The notes beneath the pieces are model-generated. The model was not told the DNA's origin and searched no databases. It worked only from the letters and a program-made list of their open reading frames with translations. The translations under genes were made by a program, and so were the position numbers. Of a stretch of DNA of 64,000 nt, positions 1 through 8,043 are shown in pieces (position 1 is the stretch's first letter; each line of letters opens with the position of its first letter). Source of the DNA: Bacillus glycinifermentans (GTDB lineage Bacteria > Bacillota > Bacilli > Bacillales > Bacillaceae); assembly GCF_001042475.2 (NCBI RefSeq), contig NZ_LECW02000004.1:186001-250000 (forward strand). The letters run 5' to 3'.

Positions 1-25
1 CATACAGCTCAATATGGTGAATCAT
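1..25 (-). CDS. yqjT: Glyoxalase-family protein, 5' end only (yqjT-like)
   Basis: Only the first eight codons lie in the window, reading MIHHIELY, after a GGGGG ribosome site about 6 bases upstream. That N-terminus is typical of the first beta strand of glyoxalase/bleomycin-resistance fold proteins. In B. subtilis the gene yqjT sits next to coaA in this orientation. The gene continues beyond base 1. The identification rests on eight residues plus synteny, so it is tentative. Confidence 0.5.
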
Positions 26-54
26 CGGTTTTCCCCCGCTTTCTCTTTAGACGC

Positions 55-1014
55 TTATACCCGTCTGACTAAAACCTTTTCGACTTTGTGACCTTCCCCT
101 TTTTTCAAAATTAAGTCCGAGCGGAATTTCGTAGGCAAAATGTTTTCATACAGGTTCGGGCGGTTAACGGTCTCCCAAATCGATTTCGCCATGTAATCGG
201 CTTCTGTATCCGAAAGGTCTTTATATTTATGGAAATACGACGTCGGGTCTTGAAACGCCGTCTCCCTGAGCATGCGGAACCGCTCAAGATACCATTTGAT
301 AATGAGGTCTTCCTCGGCATCGACATAAATCGAAAAATCAAAAAAATCGGATACGAATACGCGCGGTTTTGTTCTGTCGTCTTCAATCGTCGGCGTTTGC
401 AGCACGTTCACCCCTTCAATGATGACAACATCGGCCTGCTCGACCGTTTCAAAAACGCCTTCCATCCTGTCGTACGTTAAATGGGAATAGACCGGTGCTT
501 TGACGGTTTCCTTTCCCGATTTTAAATCGTTTAAAAACTCGAGCAGCGCCTTGACATCATAGCTTTCAGGAAAGCCTTTCCTTGACATGATGTTCTTTTC
601 GATCAGAACCGCATTCGGATACAGAAAACCGTCCGTTGTGATCAAGCTGACTTTCAGCCGTTCCTGTAAACGGGACAGCACCGTCTGAATAATCCGTGCC
701 GTCGTGCTTTTTCCGACGGCCACGCTTCCGGCAATCCCGATGATAAACGGAATTTTAGCTGCGTGGGGATGATTCAAAAACCCGTTCACCCGAATATTCC
801 GCTCATATTGGGAATTCCGGTGCAAGTAGAGCAGCCGTGCCAGCGGAACGTAAATCGTTTCGACTTCTTCCAAAGACAGATAGTCGTTCAAACCTTCAAG
901 TTCTTTCGCTTCCTCTTCCGTCATCTCGACTGTCATATGTCCGCCCAGATTCGCCCAGGCGCCGCGGGTATGACTCGTATATAGCGTTTGTAAATTCAAA
1001 TCTTGATTCGCCAC
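55..1014 (-). CDS. coaA: Pantothenate kinase, type I
   Basis: Phosphorylates pantothenate with ATP, the first committed step of coenzyme A synthesis in the cytoplasm. A P-loop GSVAVGKS lies near residue 96, and the following region (TTDGFL, RKGFPESYD) is typical of the prokaryotic PanK-I family. The longest frame starts at 1023. I prefer the GTG at 1014 because AGGTGAG sits correctly before it and it gives 319 residues, the length of the B. subtilis protein. The order yqjT-coaA is as in B. subtilis. The next gene downstream in B. subtilis, dsdA, is replaced here by accessory genes. Confidence 0.95.
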   Translation of the reverse strand: MANQDLNLQTLYTSHTRGAWANLGGHMTVEMTEEEAKELEGLNDYLSLEEVETIYVPLARLLYLHRNSQYERNIRVNGFLNHPHAAKIPFIIGIAGSVAVGKSTTARIIQTVLSRLQERLKVSLITTDGFLYPNAVLIEKNIMSRKGFPESYDVKALLEFLNDLKSGKETVKAPVYSHLTYDRMEGVFETVEQADVVIIEGVNVLQTPTIEDDRTKPRVFVSDFFDFSIYVDAEEDLIIKWYLERFRMLRETAFQDPTSYFHKYKDLSDTEADYMAKSIWETVNRPNLYENILPTKFRSDLILKKGEGHKVEKVLVRRV

Positions 1015-1141
1015 ATTTCTCACCTGTCCCTCATATTCATACGCTGTTTAATTGAACATCTTATGACATCTGTTCTAAGCCGTCTTACTATTATATAGAA
1101 TTTTCCGAATTTTTACGAGGGATCAAGATTTTTTCAAACCC

Positions 1142-1169
1142 GAAAAAAGCCGCCCAAGCTGAGACGGCT
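1142..1169 (-). terminator. Terminator of the ABC exporter operon
   Basis: On the minus strand an AGCCG/CGGCT stem is followed by a run of T just past the permease stop codon. Confidence 0.7.
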
Positions 1170-1189
1170 GCCAGTGATTTCTTTTTCGA

Positions 1190-2155
1190 TCATACAACAT
1201 ATTTGCTTTGCCTGTGTGCCGCATAATAGGCGACAACCGAAAACACGCCGGAAAACACGAGCAGAATCAACATGATCGGAATGAATTCCACTGTCTCGGG
1301 CGTAAACAGTTTAAAACTGCCGTTGAAATCGAACACCGCATGCCCCAGATTGGCAAGCAGGTTTTTCAAATCAAATTTGCCCAGAACGGGAACGAGCAGG
1401 GCGTAAATGATATAAAGCAAAGCCGGCGTAATAAAGCTTCTGAATAATATCCCCAAATAAAATCCGATCGTTGCAAAAATAAAGCTTACTGCCAAAACGA
1501 CGAACCATTGACTCAACATATTGCTCTTAGAAGGAACCGAAACCGCGAACTGATCGACCGGTATCGTTCTTGCCGCCAATGCATAAAAGAAGAGACCGGC
1601 CAAATAAGCCAAACATAAAACGGCCGCTGTTGTGACAAGCATAACGATGTAGACCGAACATTGCTTGGCGAGAAGAACCATCTTCCAGTCATATCTTGCC
1701 GCCTTCACCTTCACCGTCCGGAATCTGTTGTCATACGTCGAAATATAAATGGCGTAAAGGGTGAACGCCAAAGGTAAGGCAATAAAGCCCATCCATTCCA
1801 TAGCCGCAACGACCGATTGTTTCGGCTGTATAAGATGAAGGGACAGGATGAGCTGCTCATAATCGTACCTTAAAATATTTTCGACGATCTCCCCGTCCCC
1901 ATCCTCGCTCTTTAATGTCCCTTCCGTTACGTTAACGGGTGAATCCAACGCTTTTTTCACTTCAATTCCGAGTTCCCGGTATTCCGATTCCGTCTTCAAA
2001 AACTGCTGGTAGCTGCTTTCGGCATTTTTATATTGAACATATATAATCCCTGAAGAAACGATGAGCAGCGGAATGACTAATATAAAAAATACTTTTGCAT
2101 GATACTGGTAAGCAAGCTCCTTCTGTAAAATGCTATAAATATTCTTTATAAACAT
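1190..2155 (-). CDS. ABC-2 type transporter permease
   Basis: A membrane protein of about 321 residues. One hydrophobic segment lies near residues 20-40. A hydrophilic loop of roughly 90 residues follows, presumably outside the cell, and then five or so further segments to the end. This is the layout of ABC-2 exporter permeases. It overlaps the 3' end of the ATPase gene by about 20 bases, so the two are translationally coupled. The start is uncertain: an ATG at 2155 after GGATTGGG is preferred, and longer in-frame starts exist up to 2194. The substrate is unknown. The upstream secreted protein at 2907-3395 is the obvious candidate, by context only. Confidence 0.75.
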   Translation of the reverse strand: MFIKNIYSILQKELAYQYHAKVFFILVIPLLIVSSGIIYVQYKNAESSYQQFLKTESEYRELGIEVKKALDSPVNVTEGTLKSEDGDGEIVENILRYDYEQLILSLHLIQPKQSVVAAMEWMGFIALPLAFTLYAIYISTYDNRFRTVKVKAARYDWKMVLLAKQCSVYIVMLVTTAAVLCLAYLAGLFFYALAARTIPVDQFAVSVPSKSNMLSQWFVVLAVSFIFATIGFYLGILFRSFITPALLYIIYALLVPVLGKFDLKNLLANLGHAVFDFNGSFKLFTPETVEFIPIMLILLVFSGVFSVVAYYAAHRQSKYVV

Positions 2156-2801
2156 CGCCCAATCCCGCTCCATTCGTCTTAAAGTATTCCACATGCAAAG
2201 CCGAACCGTTTTTCAGCACAAATAACCGGTCGACGATTGAAGAATAAAATTCAAATTGGTGGCCCGCAGCCACAATAGTCATCTCGTTTGACCAGCTTTT
2301 GACGATGTCCTGAAGCTCCATCATCGAGCGGTAATCGAGACCGTTGGATATTTCATCCAATAACAGGTACTCGGGTTTGTTTAAAACGGCGATGATGAAG
2401 CTGAGCTTTTTCCTTTGCCCGTAGGAGTACGTCTTCACCTTCTTTTTAAGCAGGGCATGGCCGAGAAACTTCGTTGCCGCCTGTTCCAATTCTTCTTTTC
2501 CGACACGTTTGTTCAGCAGGATGCTGATATTTTGATATCCCGTCAGATTAAGATAAAACGGAGAGTCGTCATAAACGACGTGCACTTTATGACGGACCGC
2601 ACCAAGAGGTTTATCATCGTACAGAATGTCGCCTTTGAAAGGCTCAAGGCCGAGGAGGCATTTCAGCAAAGTCGTTTTTCCGGCGCCGTTTTCCCCCATC
2701 AGGAAGTTGACTTTATGTTTTTCGATATTCATATTGAGCCGGTCGAAAACCGTCTTGCTCCCATAAGCTTTCGTCAAATTTTTAATTTTGATCAATGTCA
2801 A
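2133..2801 (-). CDS. ABC transporter ATP-binding protein
   Basis: The nucleotide-binding subunit partnering the downstream permease. Walker A is GENGAGKTT near residues 37-45. The signature is the slightly divergent SYGQRKKLS, Walker B is LLLDEIS, and a switch histidine is present in AAGHQ. At about 222 residues it is a bare ATPase domain. The start is taken as TTG at 2801 after GAGAAAGG; another TTG two codons on (2795) is equally possible, and the 2843 start has no good ribosome site. It is not the bacitracin exporter BcrA as I remember that sequence. Its role is probably export of, or immunity to, a secreted product. Confidence 0.85.
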   Translation of the reverse strand: MTLIKIKNLTKAYGSKTVFDRLNMNIEKHKVNFLMGENGAGKTTLLKCLLGLEPFKGDILYDDKPLGAVRHKVHVVYDDSPFYLNLTGYQNISILLNKRVGKEELEQAATKFLGHALLKKKVKTYSYGQRKKLSFIIAVLNKPEYLLLDEISNGLDYRSMMELQDIVKSWSNEMTIVAAGHQFEFYSSIVDRLFVLKNGSALHVEYFKTNGAGLGDVYKEYL

Positions 2802-2845
2802 TAATCCTTTCTCTATAGCAGGATGTGATGTCAGCATTTTCAATT

Positions 2846-2893
2846 ATACAACGCTGCCAAAATTTCCAAAATAGTCTTTTAGCAGCGTTGTAT
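2846..2893. repeat. 12-bp perfect inverted repeat between secreted-protein gene and ABC genes
   Basis: The arms ATACAACGCTGC and GCAGCGTTGTAT are exact complements separated by a 24-base AT-rich spacer, in the gap between the two genes. There is no T run on the minus strand, so it is not a classical terminator. It may be an RNA processing or stability element, or a weak terminator setting the ratio of secreted protein to exporter. Confidence 0.6.
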
Positions 2894-2906
2894 GCCATTT
2901 GCCTAA

Positions 2907-3395
2907 TTAATCGTTTCCGTACTTTCCTTTTTTATTGACCCATCTTCTGTCCGTAAAGGAGGTGCTGGTGAGCACGACGTCCCCCCACGGTGTGACGGTT
3001 CCGATGCTGTGCGTTTTTTTGGCTCTCCATTTATGAAGACCCGAAGATTTATAATACCTGTTAATCCCTTTCGCTTTCACGATGTTTGGAAACACGTACC
3101 CCACATCCTGTGAGCCGTTGCTGCTCGAAATTTTTTTGCCGTTGTAATACCATTCGATATAATCTTTTGACCAGGCAAGAAAACTGCCCCTTTTAATCGT
3201 CAGCCTTTTCCCGGAATAAGCGGAAAGGCCGCTTTGGATGTTCATCTGCGCAGGAAGCGACCTGACATATTCTGTTTTTGCTTCAAGCAGCGCTTTCTGC
3301 TCGTTTGTCAGCTGGACGCTCTCCGATGCAGCAGCAAATGAGGACGGGACCAAAAGGACTGCTGACAAAGACAACCCTAAAATCGCTTTTTTCAT
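2907..3395 (-). CDS. Small secreted protein of unknown function
   Basis: 162 residues with a clear Sec signal peptide: MKK, a hydrophobic core to about residue 20, and cleavage plausible after SSFAAA near residue 23. The mature part has a short charged helix-like region (QLTNEQKALLEAK), then a basic domain rich in Trp and Tyr with WSKDYIEWYYNGKK, LHKWRAKK and a lysine-rich tail. No cysteines were seen. I do not recognise the family. The start has a GGGGGG ribosome site. It is followed by an ABC exporter pair in the same direction, an arrangement often seen for bacteriocins or other exported peptides with immunity pumps. That role is inference only. Confidence 0.75.
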   Translation of the reverse strand: MKKAILGLSLSAVLLVPSSFAAASESVQLTNEQKALLEAKTEYVRSLPAQMNIQSGLSAYSGKRLTIKRGSFLAWSKDYIEWYYNGKKISSSNGSQDVGYVFPNIVKAKGINRYYKSSGLHKWRAKKTHSIGTVTPWGDVVLTSTSFTDRRWVNKKGKYGND

Positions 3396-3726
3396 TTGAT
3401 ATCCCCCCGTATTTTAATATTTTATGTACCTCTAAGCTGACACCCTAAAAATCATCCCGAATCACAACAACGGTCCTGCGGTCGCACATTCTTAGTTTAA
3501 TTGATGAAAAACTAGATTCGTAGCAAATCAGACTATTTTATCATTGACTAATGGAAATTATCACCTCCTATCACAATTAATAATATAACATATTTTTCCT
3601 TTACTATCAAAATAGTTTATCCCTATTTTTTACATTCTTTTCCTTCAAAAATCATTAAACAGGCTTTGAAGTCTCTTTCTTGTACTGGAAAGCTGGGACC
3701 GCCCTGAAGCTCTTCCGTTCTCCTCT
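3396..3726. other. 331-base gap with promoter and leader of the secreted-protein gene
   Basis: No credible gene was seen. It holds a sigma-A-type promoter at 3582-3610 on the minus strand and about 180 bases of leader before the ATG at 3395. The leader includes a 14-codon ATG frame (starting MCDRRTVVVI) without a good ribosome site. The rest shows no structure I can support. Confidence 0.5.
3561..3610 (-). promoter_or_regulatory. Promoter with Shine-Dalgarno-like sequence at the 5' end of the transcript
   Basis: On the minus strand, TTGATA (3610-3605) and TATATT (3587-3582) are separated by 17 bases. Transcription would start near 3574. At 3570-3561 lies TAGGAGGTGA, an ideal ribosome-binding sequence, but no open frame follows it. 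A strong SD at the extreme 5' end without a gene resembles the STAB-SD elements that stabilise some Bacillus mRNAs, such as cry3A. Confidence 0.55.
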
Positions 3727-4152
3727 TTAAACATTGCCGCCTCTCTTCAAAACAAATTCGCCACGCGCACCATTGAAAAATGAATGGCATGCATATTTGG
3801 CTGTTTTTTTCGCAGACCGGCTAAAACCTTTTGCTATGTACTGGGCGAGCAACCGGTTGATGAACGACAGCTTTGGCGCTGCAAAGAATACAAACAGAGC
3901 CGAGAACATCCCCAAGATCGCTCCGACCGCAACGTCAAAGGGATAGTGAACGCCTGACCAAATGCGGGAAATGCCTGCGGCGAATGCGAGGATAAGCCAC
4001 AGCCAGCCCGTGTTTTTGTGAAACAGGAGGAATAAAAACCGATTGAAAAAAAACAAAATCGAATGGTCGTTCGGAAGCAAATTTCTATTTCATGCTCGAT
4101 CAGCTTATTGACATGGGGAAGTTCTGCAAAAGGCTGATAGTTGGAATAAAGA
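3727..4152 (-). pseudogene. Broken bcrC-like undecaprenyl-diphosphate phosphatase (PAP2 family)
   Basis: The reading resembles the bacitracin-cluster phosphatase BcrC from about its middle: YSNYQPFAELPHVNKLIEHE, then, after loss of one base near 4081, PNDHSILFF and GISRIWSGVHYPFDV. PNDHS and SRIWSGVHYP correspond to PAP2 motifs C2 and C3. The N-terminal half is missing, being fused to remains of a peptide synthetase. The frameshift and truncation make a working enzyme unlikely. The closest family member I recall is BcrC of the B. licheniformis bacitracin operon, which confers bacitracin resistance by recycling the lipid carrier. The match is from memory. Confidence 0.75.
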
Positions 4153-4289
4153 AGCTGTATACGGAATACTGATCCAAATGCTCGGCTAAGCCCATGCAGG
4201 CAATGCCCATTGAAGCCGCCGGCGGAAAACAGAACAACGTTTTGCTGTTTGGCTGCCCACTGCTCATCTGTATAATCTTTTAACAATTG

Positions 4290-5135
<846 letters not shown>

Positions 5136-5244
5136 AGGATTAGATTTAGCATGTCGGCAACTCCTGGTAAACAGTTAACGCCGGTCTTAACAGATGACGG
5201 AAATGTCTGAGACGAAGAAATCATCTGCAATATCGAAAGCCACA

Positions 5245-5334
5245 TCAAAAAAGCCGTTGAGCTAACAAATGAAAATCGTAAGATAAACGAAATCGCCCCC
5301 GGAAAAAACGCTTTTCTTCTGCTGTTTTAAACAT
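5245..5334 (-). pseudogene. Orphan gene start, 29 codons, with intact ribosome site
   Basis: GGAGGTG lies 6 bases before an ATG at 5334; the frame encodes 29 residues (MFKTAEEKRFFRGRF...) and ends at TGA. A bulged hairpin (5343-5382, TCCGCTTTC paired with GAAAGCGGA) abuts the ribosome site. It sits directly upstream of the decayed synthetase in the same direction. It may be the surviving 5' end of that lost gene or operon. The opposite strand over 5151-5330 also reads as 60 codons broken by one TGA, so the coding sense is uncertain. Confidence 0.3.
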
Positions 5335-5470
5335 ACAACACCTCCGCTTTCCATTTTCTTTCCCCAGCAAAATGAAAGCGGAATTATTACATCCCCCATT
5401 TACAAATGATCTAAAAATGAAAATAGATTCGGTTCAATTCAACAATTCGATTTTTTGCAAAATGCTAAAA

Positions 5471-5537
5471 AGGCTTCCGTCATGCATTCTACTCTAACGC
5501 CAGGTGTTTTTCCTGACGGAATGCATGACGAAAGCCT
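5471..5537 (-). terminator. Long inverted repeat, probable terminator of the DUF3189 gene
   Basis: The 19-base arms AGGCTTCCGTCATGCATTC (5471-5489) and 5519-5537 match at 18 of 19 positions, with a 29-base loop that itself contains a CGCCAGG/CCTGACG hairpin. On the minus strand it is followed by CCTTTTTAGC. It ends 17 bases after the DUF3189 stop codon. Confidence 0.7.
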
Positions 5538-5554
5538 ATTCTGCACGTATAAGG

Positions 5555-6061
5555 CTAGTCGGTAAAACCGTTATCAAGCACTTCAATTAAAGAAGACGTC
5601 ATTTTGGCGTGATTTTTTGTGCGCTCTACCAATTTGATAACGTTTTGATAGGATTGCTGTGCACCGAGCACCAATAAAGGAACACCGATGAAATCGATCT
5701 TCAGTCTCCTTGAAAACAAGCCCCCGAAAGTCATGGCCACCGGCACGGTAGGGGATGTGTTTGAAAAGATCACCCTATCGTTTAGCGTCCCGTTTTTTTC
5801 AAACATCTCCAGAATTCCGAGCATTGCCGGAATAACGGCTTTTGATGATCCCCTGCCGATGGTGTATACTTTGCTGCCTTCTTCATCAAGACCGTGAAAA
5901 ACGAGTTTTCCCATTTCTTTTGGACTTAATTGATTAAAAGCATCCGTATTTAAAATTTCGTCTTTGGTCGGCTTTCTGCCGAACGGAAGTTTTTTGAGAT
6001 GATAGGCGGCTGCGAGGGCTGATGAATGGGTGCCGCCGTAGCAATTATAAATATAGATCAA
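5555..6061 (-). CDS. DUF3189 family protein
   Basis: About 168 residues beginning MIYIYNCYGGTHSSALAAA, the hallmark start of DUF3189 proteins of Bacillus and clostridia. The GGTHSS stretch is glycine and hydroxyl rich, like a phosphate-binding loop, but no function is established. TTG at 6061 is preferred as start because AGAGG lies 8 bases before it and it matches the family N-terminus; in-frame starts at 6064 and 6070 are possible. It lies 55 bases downstream of the poly-gamma-glutamate hydrolase homologue in the same direction, so the two may be co-transcribed. No partner function can be read from context. Confidence 0.75.
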   Translation of the reverse strand: MIYIYNCYGGTHSSALAAAYHLKKLPFGRKPTKDEILNTDAFNQLSPKEMGKLVFHGLDEEGSKVYTIGRGSSKAVIPAMLGILEMFEKNGTLNDRVIFSNTSPTVPVAMTFGGLFSRRLKIDFIGVPLLVLGAQQSYQNVIKLVERTKNHAKMTSSLIEVLDNGFTD

Positions 6062-6116
6062 CAACTTCACCTCTAACCTGACGTCTTTCTTTTAATGTGC
6101 GACAAACATTCCGTTC

Positions 6117-6806
6117 TTATTTATATCTTTCGTTCAGTACCTCTTTTATGGCGTCGACATATTTAGAAAACACTTTATTGTAGGATTTTGCCCTCGTCAC
6201 CAGTCCGAACCGCGAAAAAAAAGCCTCCCGTTGAGAGGTGCTGATCTCCAATTGAATGCTCTTGCCTGTTTTGCATAGATTATTCAGATTATCCGGATCC
6301 GTACCTGAAAGCCGGTGACTTTGATCCACCAGTTCAGCAGAAAACCCTTGCTCAGACAGCGCATCGACGATCGCTTGTCCGCCTTCTGTGTCCGTTCCTC
6401 CCACAATCGTGTGCTTTTCGGTATCACTATACCCATGAATCGCTAACACATAGCTGTGATCACTAATTTTTTCCAATGCTGTCGGTTCATCAAAATGACT
6501 GCTTGTAATGTGCAGATCCCAATTATTCGATGGTTTAATTCCTTCGAACAAATACGTTGAATACTCTTCGCCGAAGGCGCGCACCAGTTCGCTGACTCCC
6601 CCTTCGATGCCGCCGCCGTGCGGGGATAAGACCAGAAGATCAGTGCCCATGTCCGTATATTCGATCCTGTAATCCTCGCCTTCTACTTCGTTCTCTGCCA
6701 ACTCCGCAAAATTCGCGTACTTATCGCCTGAAGCCATGATCGGACATTGCCATAAGACTGCAATACACACTGCCGTGATCAACGATATGATACATCGTTT
6801 TTTCAT
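6117..6806 (-). CDS. Secreted poly-gamma-glutamate hydrolase family protein (YjqB/PghP-like)
   Basis: About 229 residues with a signal peptide (MKKRCIISLITAVCIAVLW, cleavage after PIMAS). The mature part carries the zinc-hydrolase motifs of the phage gamma-PGA hydrolase family: SPHGGGIEGG near residue 75, HITSSHFDE, AIHGYSD near 125 and LEIST near 190. The family cuts gamma-linked polyglutamate. B. subtilis YjqB and phage PghP are relatives, as I recall cytoplasmic or phage-borne, whereas this copy is exported. ATG at 6806 follows GAAGGGA at good spacing. A role in degrading capsule or gamma-PGA biofilm polymer fits a gamma-PGA-producing Bacillus but is inference. Confidence 0.85.
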   Translation of the reverse strand: MKKRCIISLITAVCIAVLWQCPIMASGDKYANFAELAENEVEGEDYRIEYTDMGTDLLVLSPHGGGIEGGVSELVRAFGEEYSTYLFEGIKPSNNWDLHITSSHFDEPTALEKISDHSYVLAIHGYSDTEKHTIVGGTDTEGGQAIVDALSEQGFSAELVDQSHRLSGTDPDNLNNLCKTGKSIQLEISTSQREAFFSRFGLVTRAKSYNKVFSKYVDAIKEVLNERYK

Positions 6807-7069
6807 CAACTGGTTCCCTTCTTCCTGTTCCTTCGCGTTAATATGCTGCCCATCATCCTCTTCATATAATTGGTAAAAAATTACTTTTTATATTCACTCA
6901 TCTGCTATTTTATATAACAAGAACTATAGCGTGAAAGCGACCTTTACCTTATTTTTCACAGGGTTCCCTCACGTGTTTCCAGAGACACGGAAAAGCGCAT
7001 TGTATATTGTTTTTATAACGATCGCCTTACACTGTCCAAGTGCCTTCAGATCACGGGAAGGTAAAAGTA
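6807..7069. other. Intergenic stretch without a supported gene
   Basis: A longer frame beginning at 6931 crosses this stretch on the plus strand but lacks a ribosome site and reads like non-coding sequence. AT-rich promoter-like sequence near 6900-6925 was seen, nothing firmer. Confidence 0.4.
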
Positions 7070-7188
7070 TGAACAAGACCTTGAGGCCAAAATTTCCAAG
7101 AGGGACAAAGTCTCCCTGCTTTTATATGAATTTTTACGCCGTCAAGTTTTTAAAAGCGGGAATAGCTGACCATATAAAAGAAGAATAG
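7070..7188 (+). CDS. Possible small protein, 39 residues
   Basis: ATG at 7070 has GGGAAGG 7 bases upstream. The frame encodes 39 residues, basic and aromatic (MNKTLRPKFPRGTKSPCF...), and ends just before a good bidirectional terminator at 7204-7242. No family is recognised and there is no signal peptide. The ribosome site and the terminator are the only support, so this could be chance. Confidence 0.25.
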
Positions 7189-7203
7189 AAAGCGTTATCA
7201 AAA

Positions 7204-7242
7204 AAAAGGAACAGACTCGCTTTAAGCAAATCTGTTCCTTTT
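7204..7242. terminator. Bidirectional terminator after yqjQ
   Basis: The perfect 12-bp stem AAAAGGAACAGA / TCTGTTCCTTTT is flanked by A and T runs. It serves yqjQ on the minus strand and any transcript from 7070-7188 on the plus strand. Confidence 0.8.
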
Positions 7243-7260
7243 CGTAAAAAACCGGTCTTC

Positions 7261-8043
7261 CTATTTTTTATAAAAAGCACCGCGTCCTATTTTTTCGACA
7301 ACGGCCGGACACAGCTGATAGAGCTTGCTGACTCCGCTCATCCAGACGGGCAGATTGATTTCGCGCTTGTTCGTCAACATAATGGAGACGATTTTCTGTG
7401 CCACTTGATCAGGATCGAGCATCCATTTGCCGATGCTTTTGACGTAATCCCCCGTTTTATCGGCGGCATTGAAAAAATCGGTTCTGATCGGTCCAGGATT
7501 TACCGTTGTCACATTGACTCCTGTTTCGGCAAGTTCCATTCTCAGACTGTTTGAAAACCCGAGAACGGCATGCTTTGTCGCGGCATACAGGCTCGACTTC
7601 GGCGTTGAAATTTTGCCGGCTTGTGAAGCAATGTTGATAATGTGGCCGCTGTTTTGCGCGGTCATATGGGGCAGCGCCATTTTCGTGCAGGCGATCAGAC
7701 CGAAGACATTGACTTCAAACATCGATTTCATGTCTTCAAGAGACGCTTCAAGGGCGGGCTCAAAAATTCCAAAGCCGGCATTGTTGACAAGAATGTCGAT
7801 CGGCCCGGCCGCTTTAAAAACCGATTCGATTTCTTCTGTCCGGCTGACATCCAATACAAAAGTGCGGCACGCTGCCCCAAGATCAGAAATGATTTTTTCC
7901 CGTACCGTCTGAAGGCGTGCTTCACTGCGGGCAGTGAGAATCACCTCGGCCCCCTCCGCTGCCGAATAATAAGCGATCCGTTCGCCAAGCCCCCCGGATG
8001 CGCCTGTAATGAGAATGTTTTTGCCTTTCAATCTGTCTGCCAT
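7261..8043 (-). CDS. yqjQ: Short-chain dehydrogenase/reductase
   Basis: 260 residues, classical SDR fold: cofactor loop TGASGGLG near residues 13-20, NNAG near 86-89, catalytic Ser in IASQAGK and YAATK near residue 153. The C-terminal half (PGPIRTDFF) is that of the DltE/YqjQ group of ketoreductases of unknown substrate. The start codon lies inside the end of yqjP, a 16-base overlap, so the pair is translationally coupled as in B. subtilis. Cytoplasmic; NADPH use is likely but not proven. Confidence 0.9.
   Translation of the reverse strand: MADRLKGKNILITGASGGLGERIAYYSAAEGAEVILTARSEARLQTVREKIISDLGAACRTFVLDVSRTEEIESVFKAAGPIDILVNNAGFGIFEPALEASLEDMKSMFEVNVFGLIACTKMALPHMTAQNSGHIINIASQAGKISTPKSSLYAATKHAVLGFSNSLRMELAETGVNVTTVNPGPIRTDFFNAADKTGDYVKSIGKWMLDPDQVAQKIVSIMLTNKREINLPVWMSGVSKLYQLCPAVVEKIGRGAFYKK

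Noticed and set aside
2133..2801. ABC ATPase as bacitracin exporter BcrA belonging to the NRPS scar
   Set aside because: Its motifs (GENGAGKTT, SYGQRKKLS) do not match BcrA as I recall it, and it pairs with the adjacent secreted protein instead.
2907..3395. Secreted protein as a lactococcin-972-type bacteriocin
   Set aside because: Gene context is similar, but the residues do not follow the lactococcin 972 pattern; left as unknown.
3400..3520. 14-codon leader frame (MCDRRTVVVI...) before the secreted-protein gene
   Set aside because: No ribosome site and no link to a hairpin that would suggest attenuation.
5151..5330. 60-codon plus-strand frame broken by one TGA
   Set aside because: No ribosome site, no recognised family, and a better-supported start lies on the other strand; treated as part of the decayed region.
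6931..7188. 85-codon plus-strand frame
   Set aside because: The start has no ribosome site and the N-terminal half reads like non-coding sequence; only the inner start at 7070 is kept, at low confidence.
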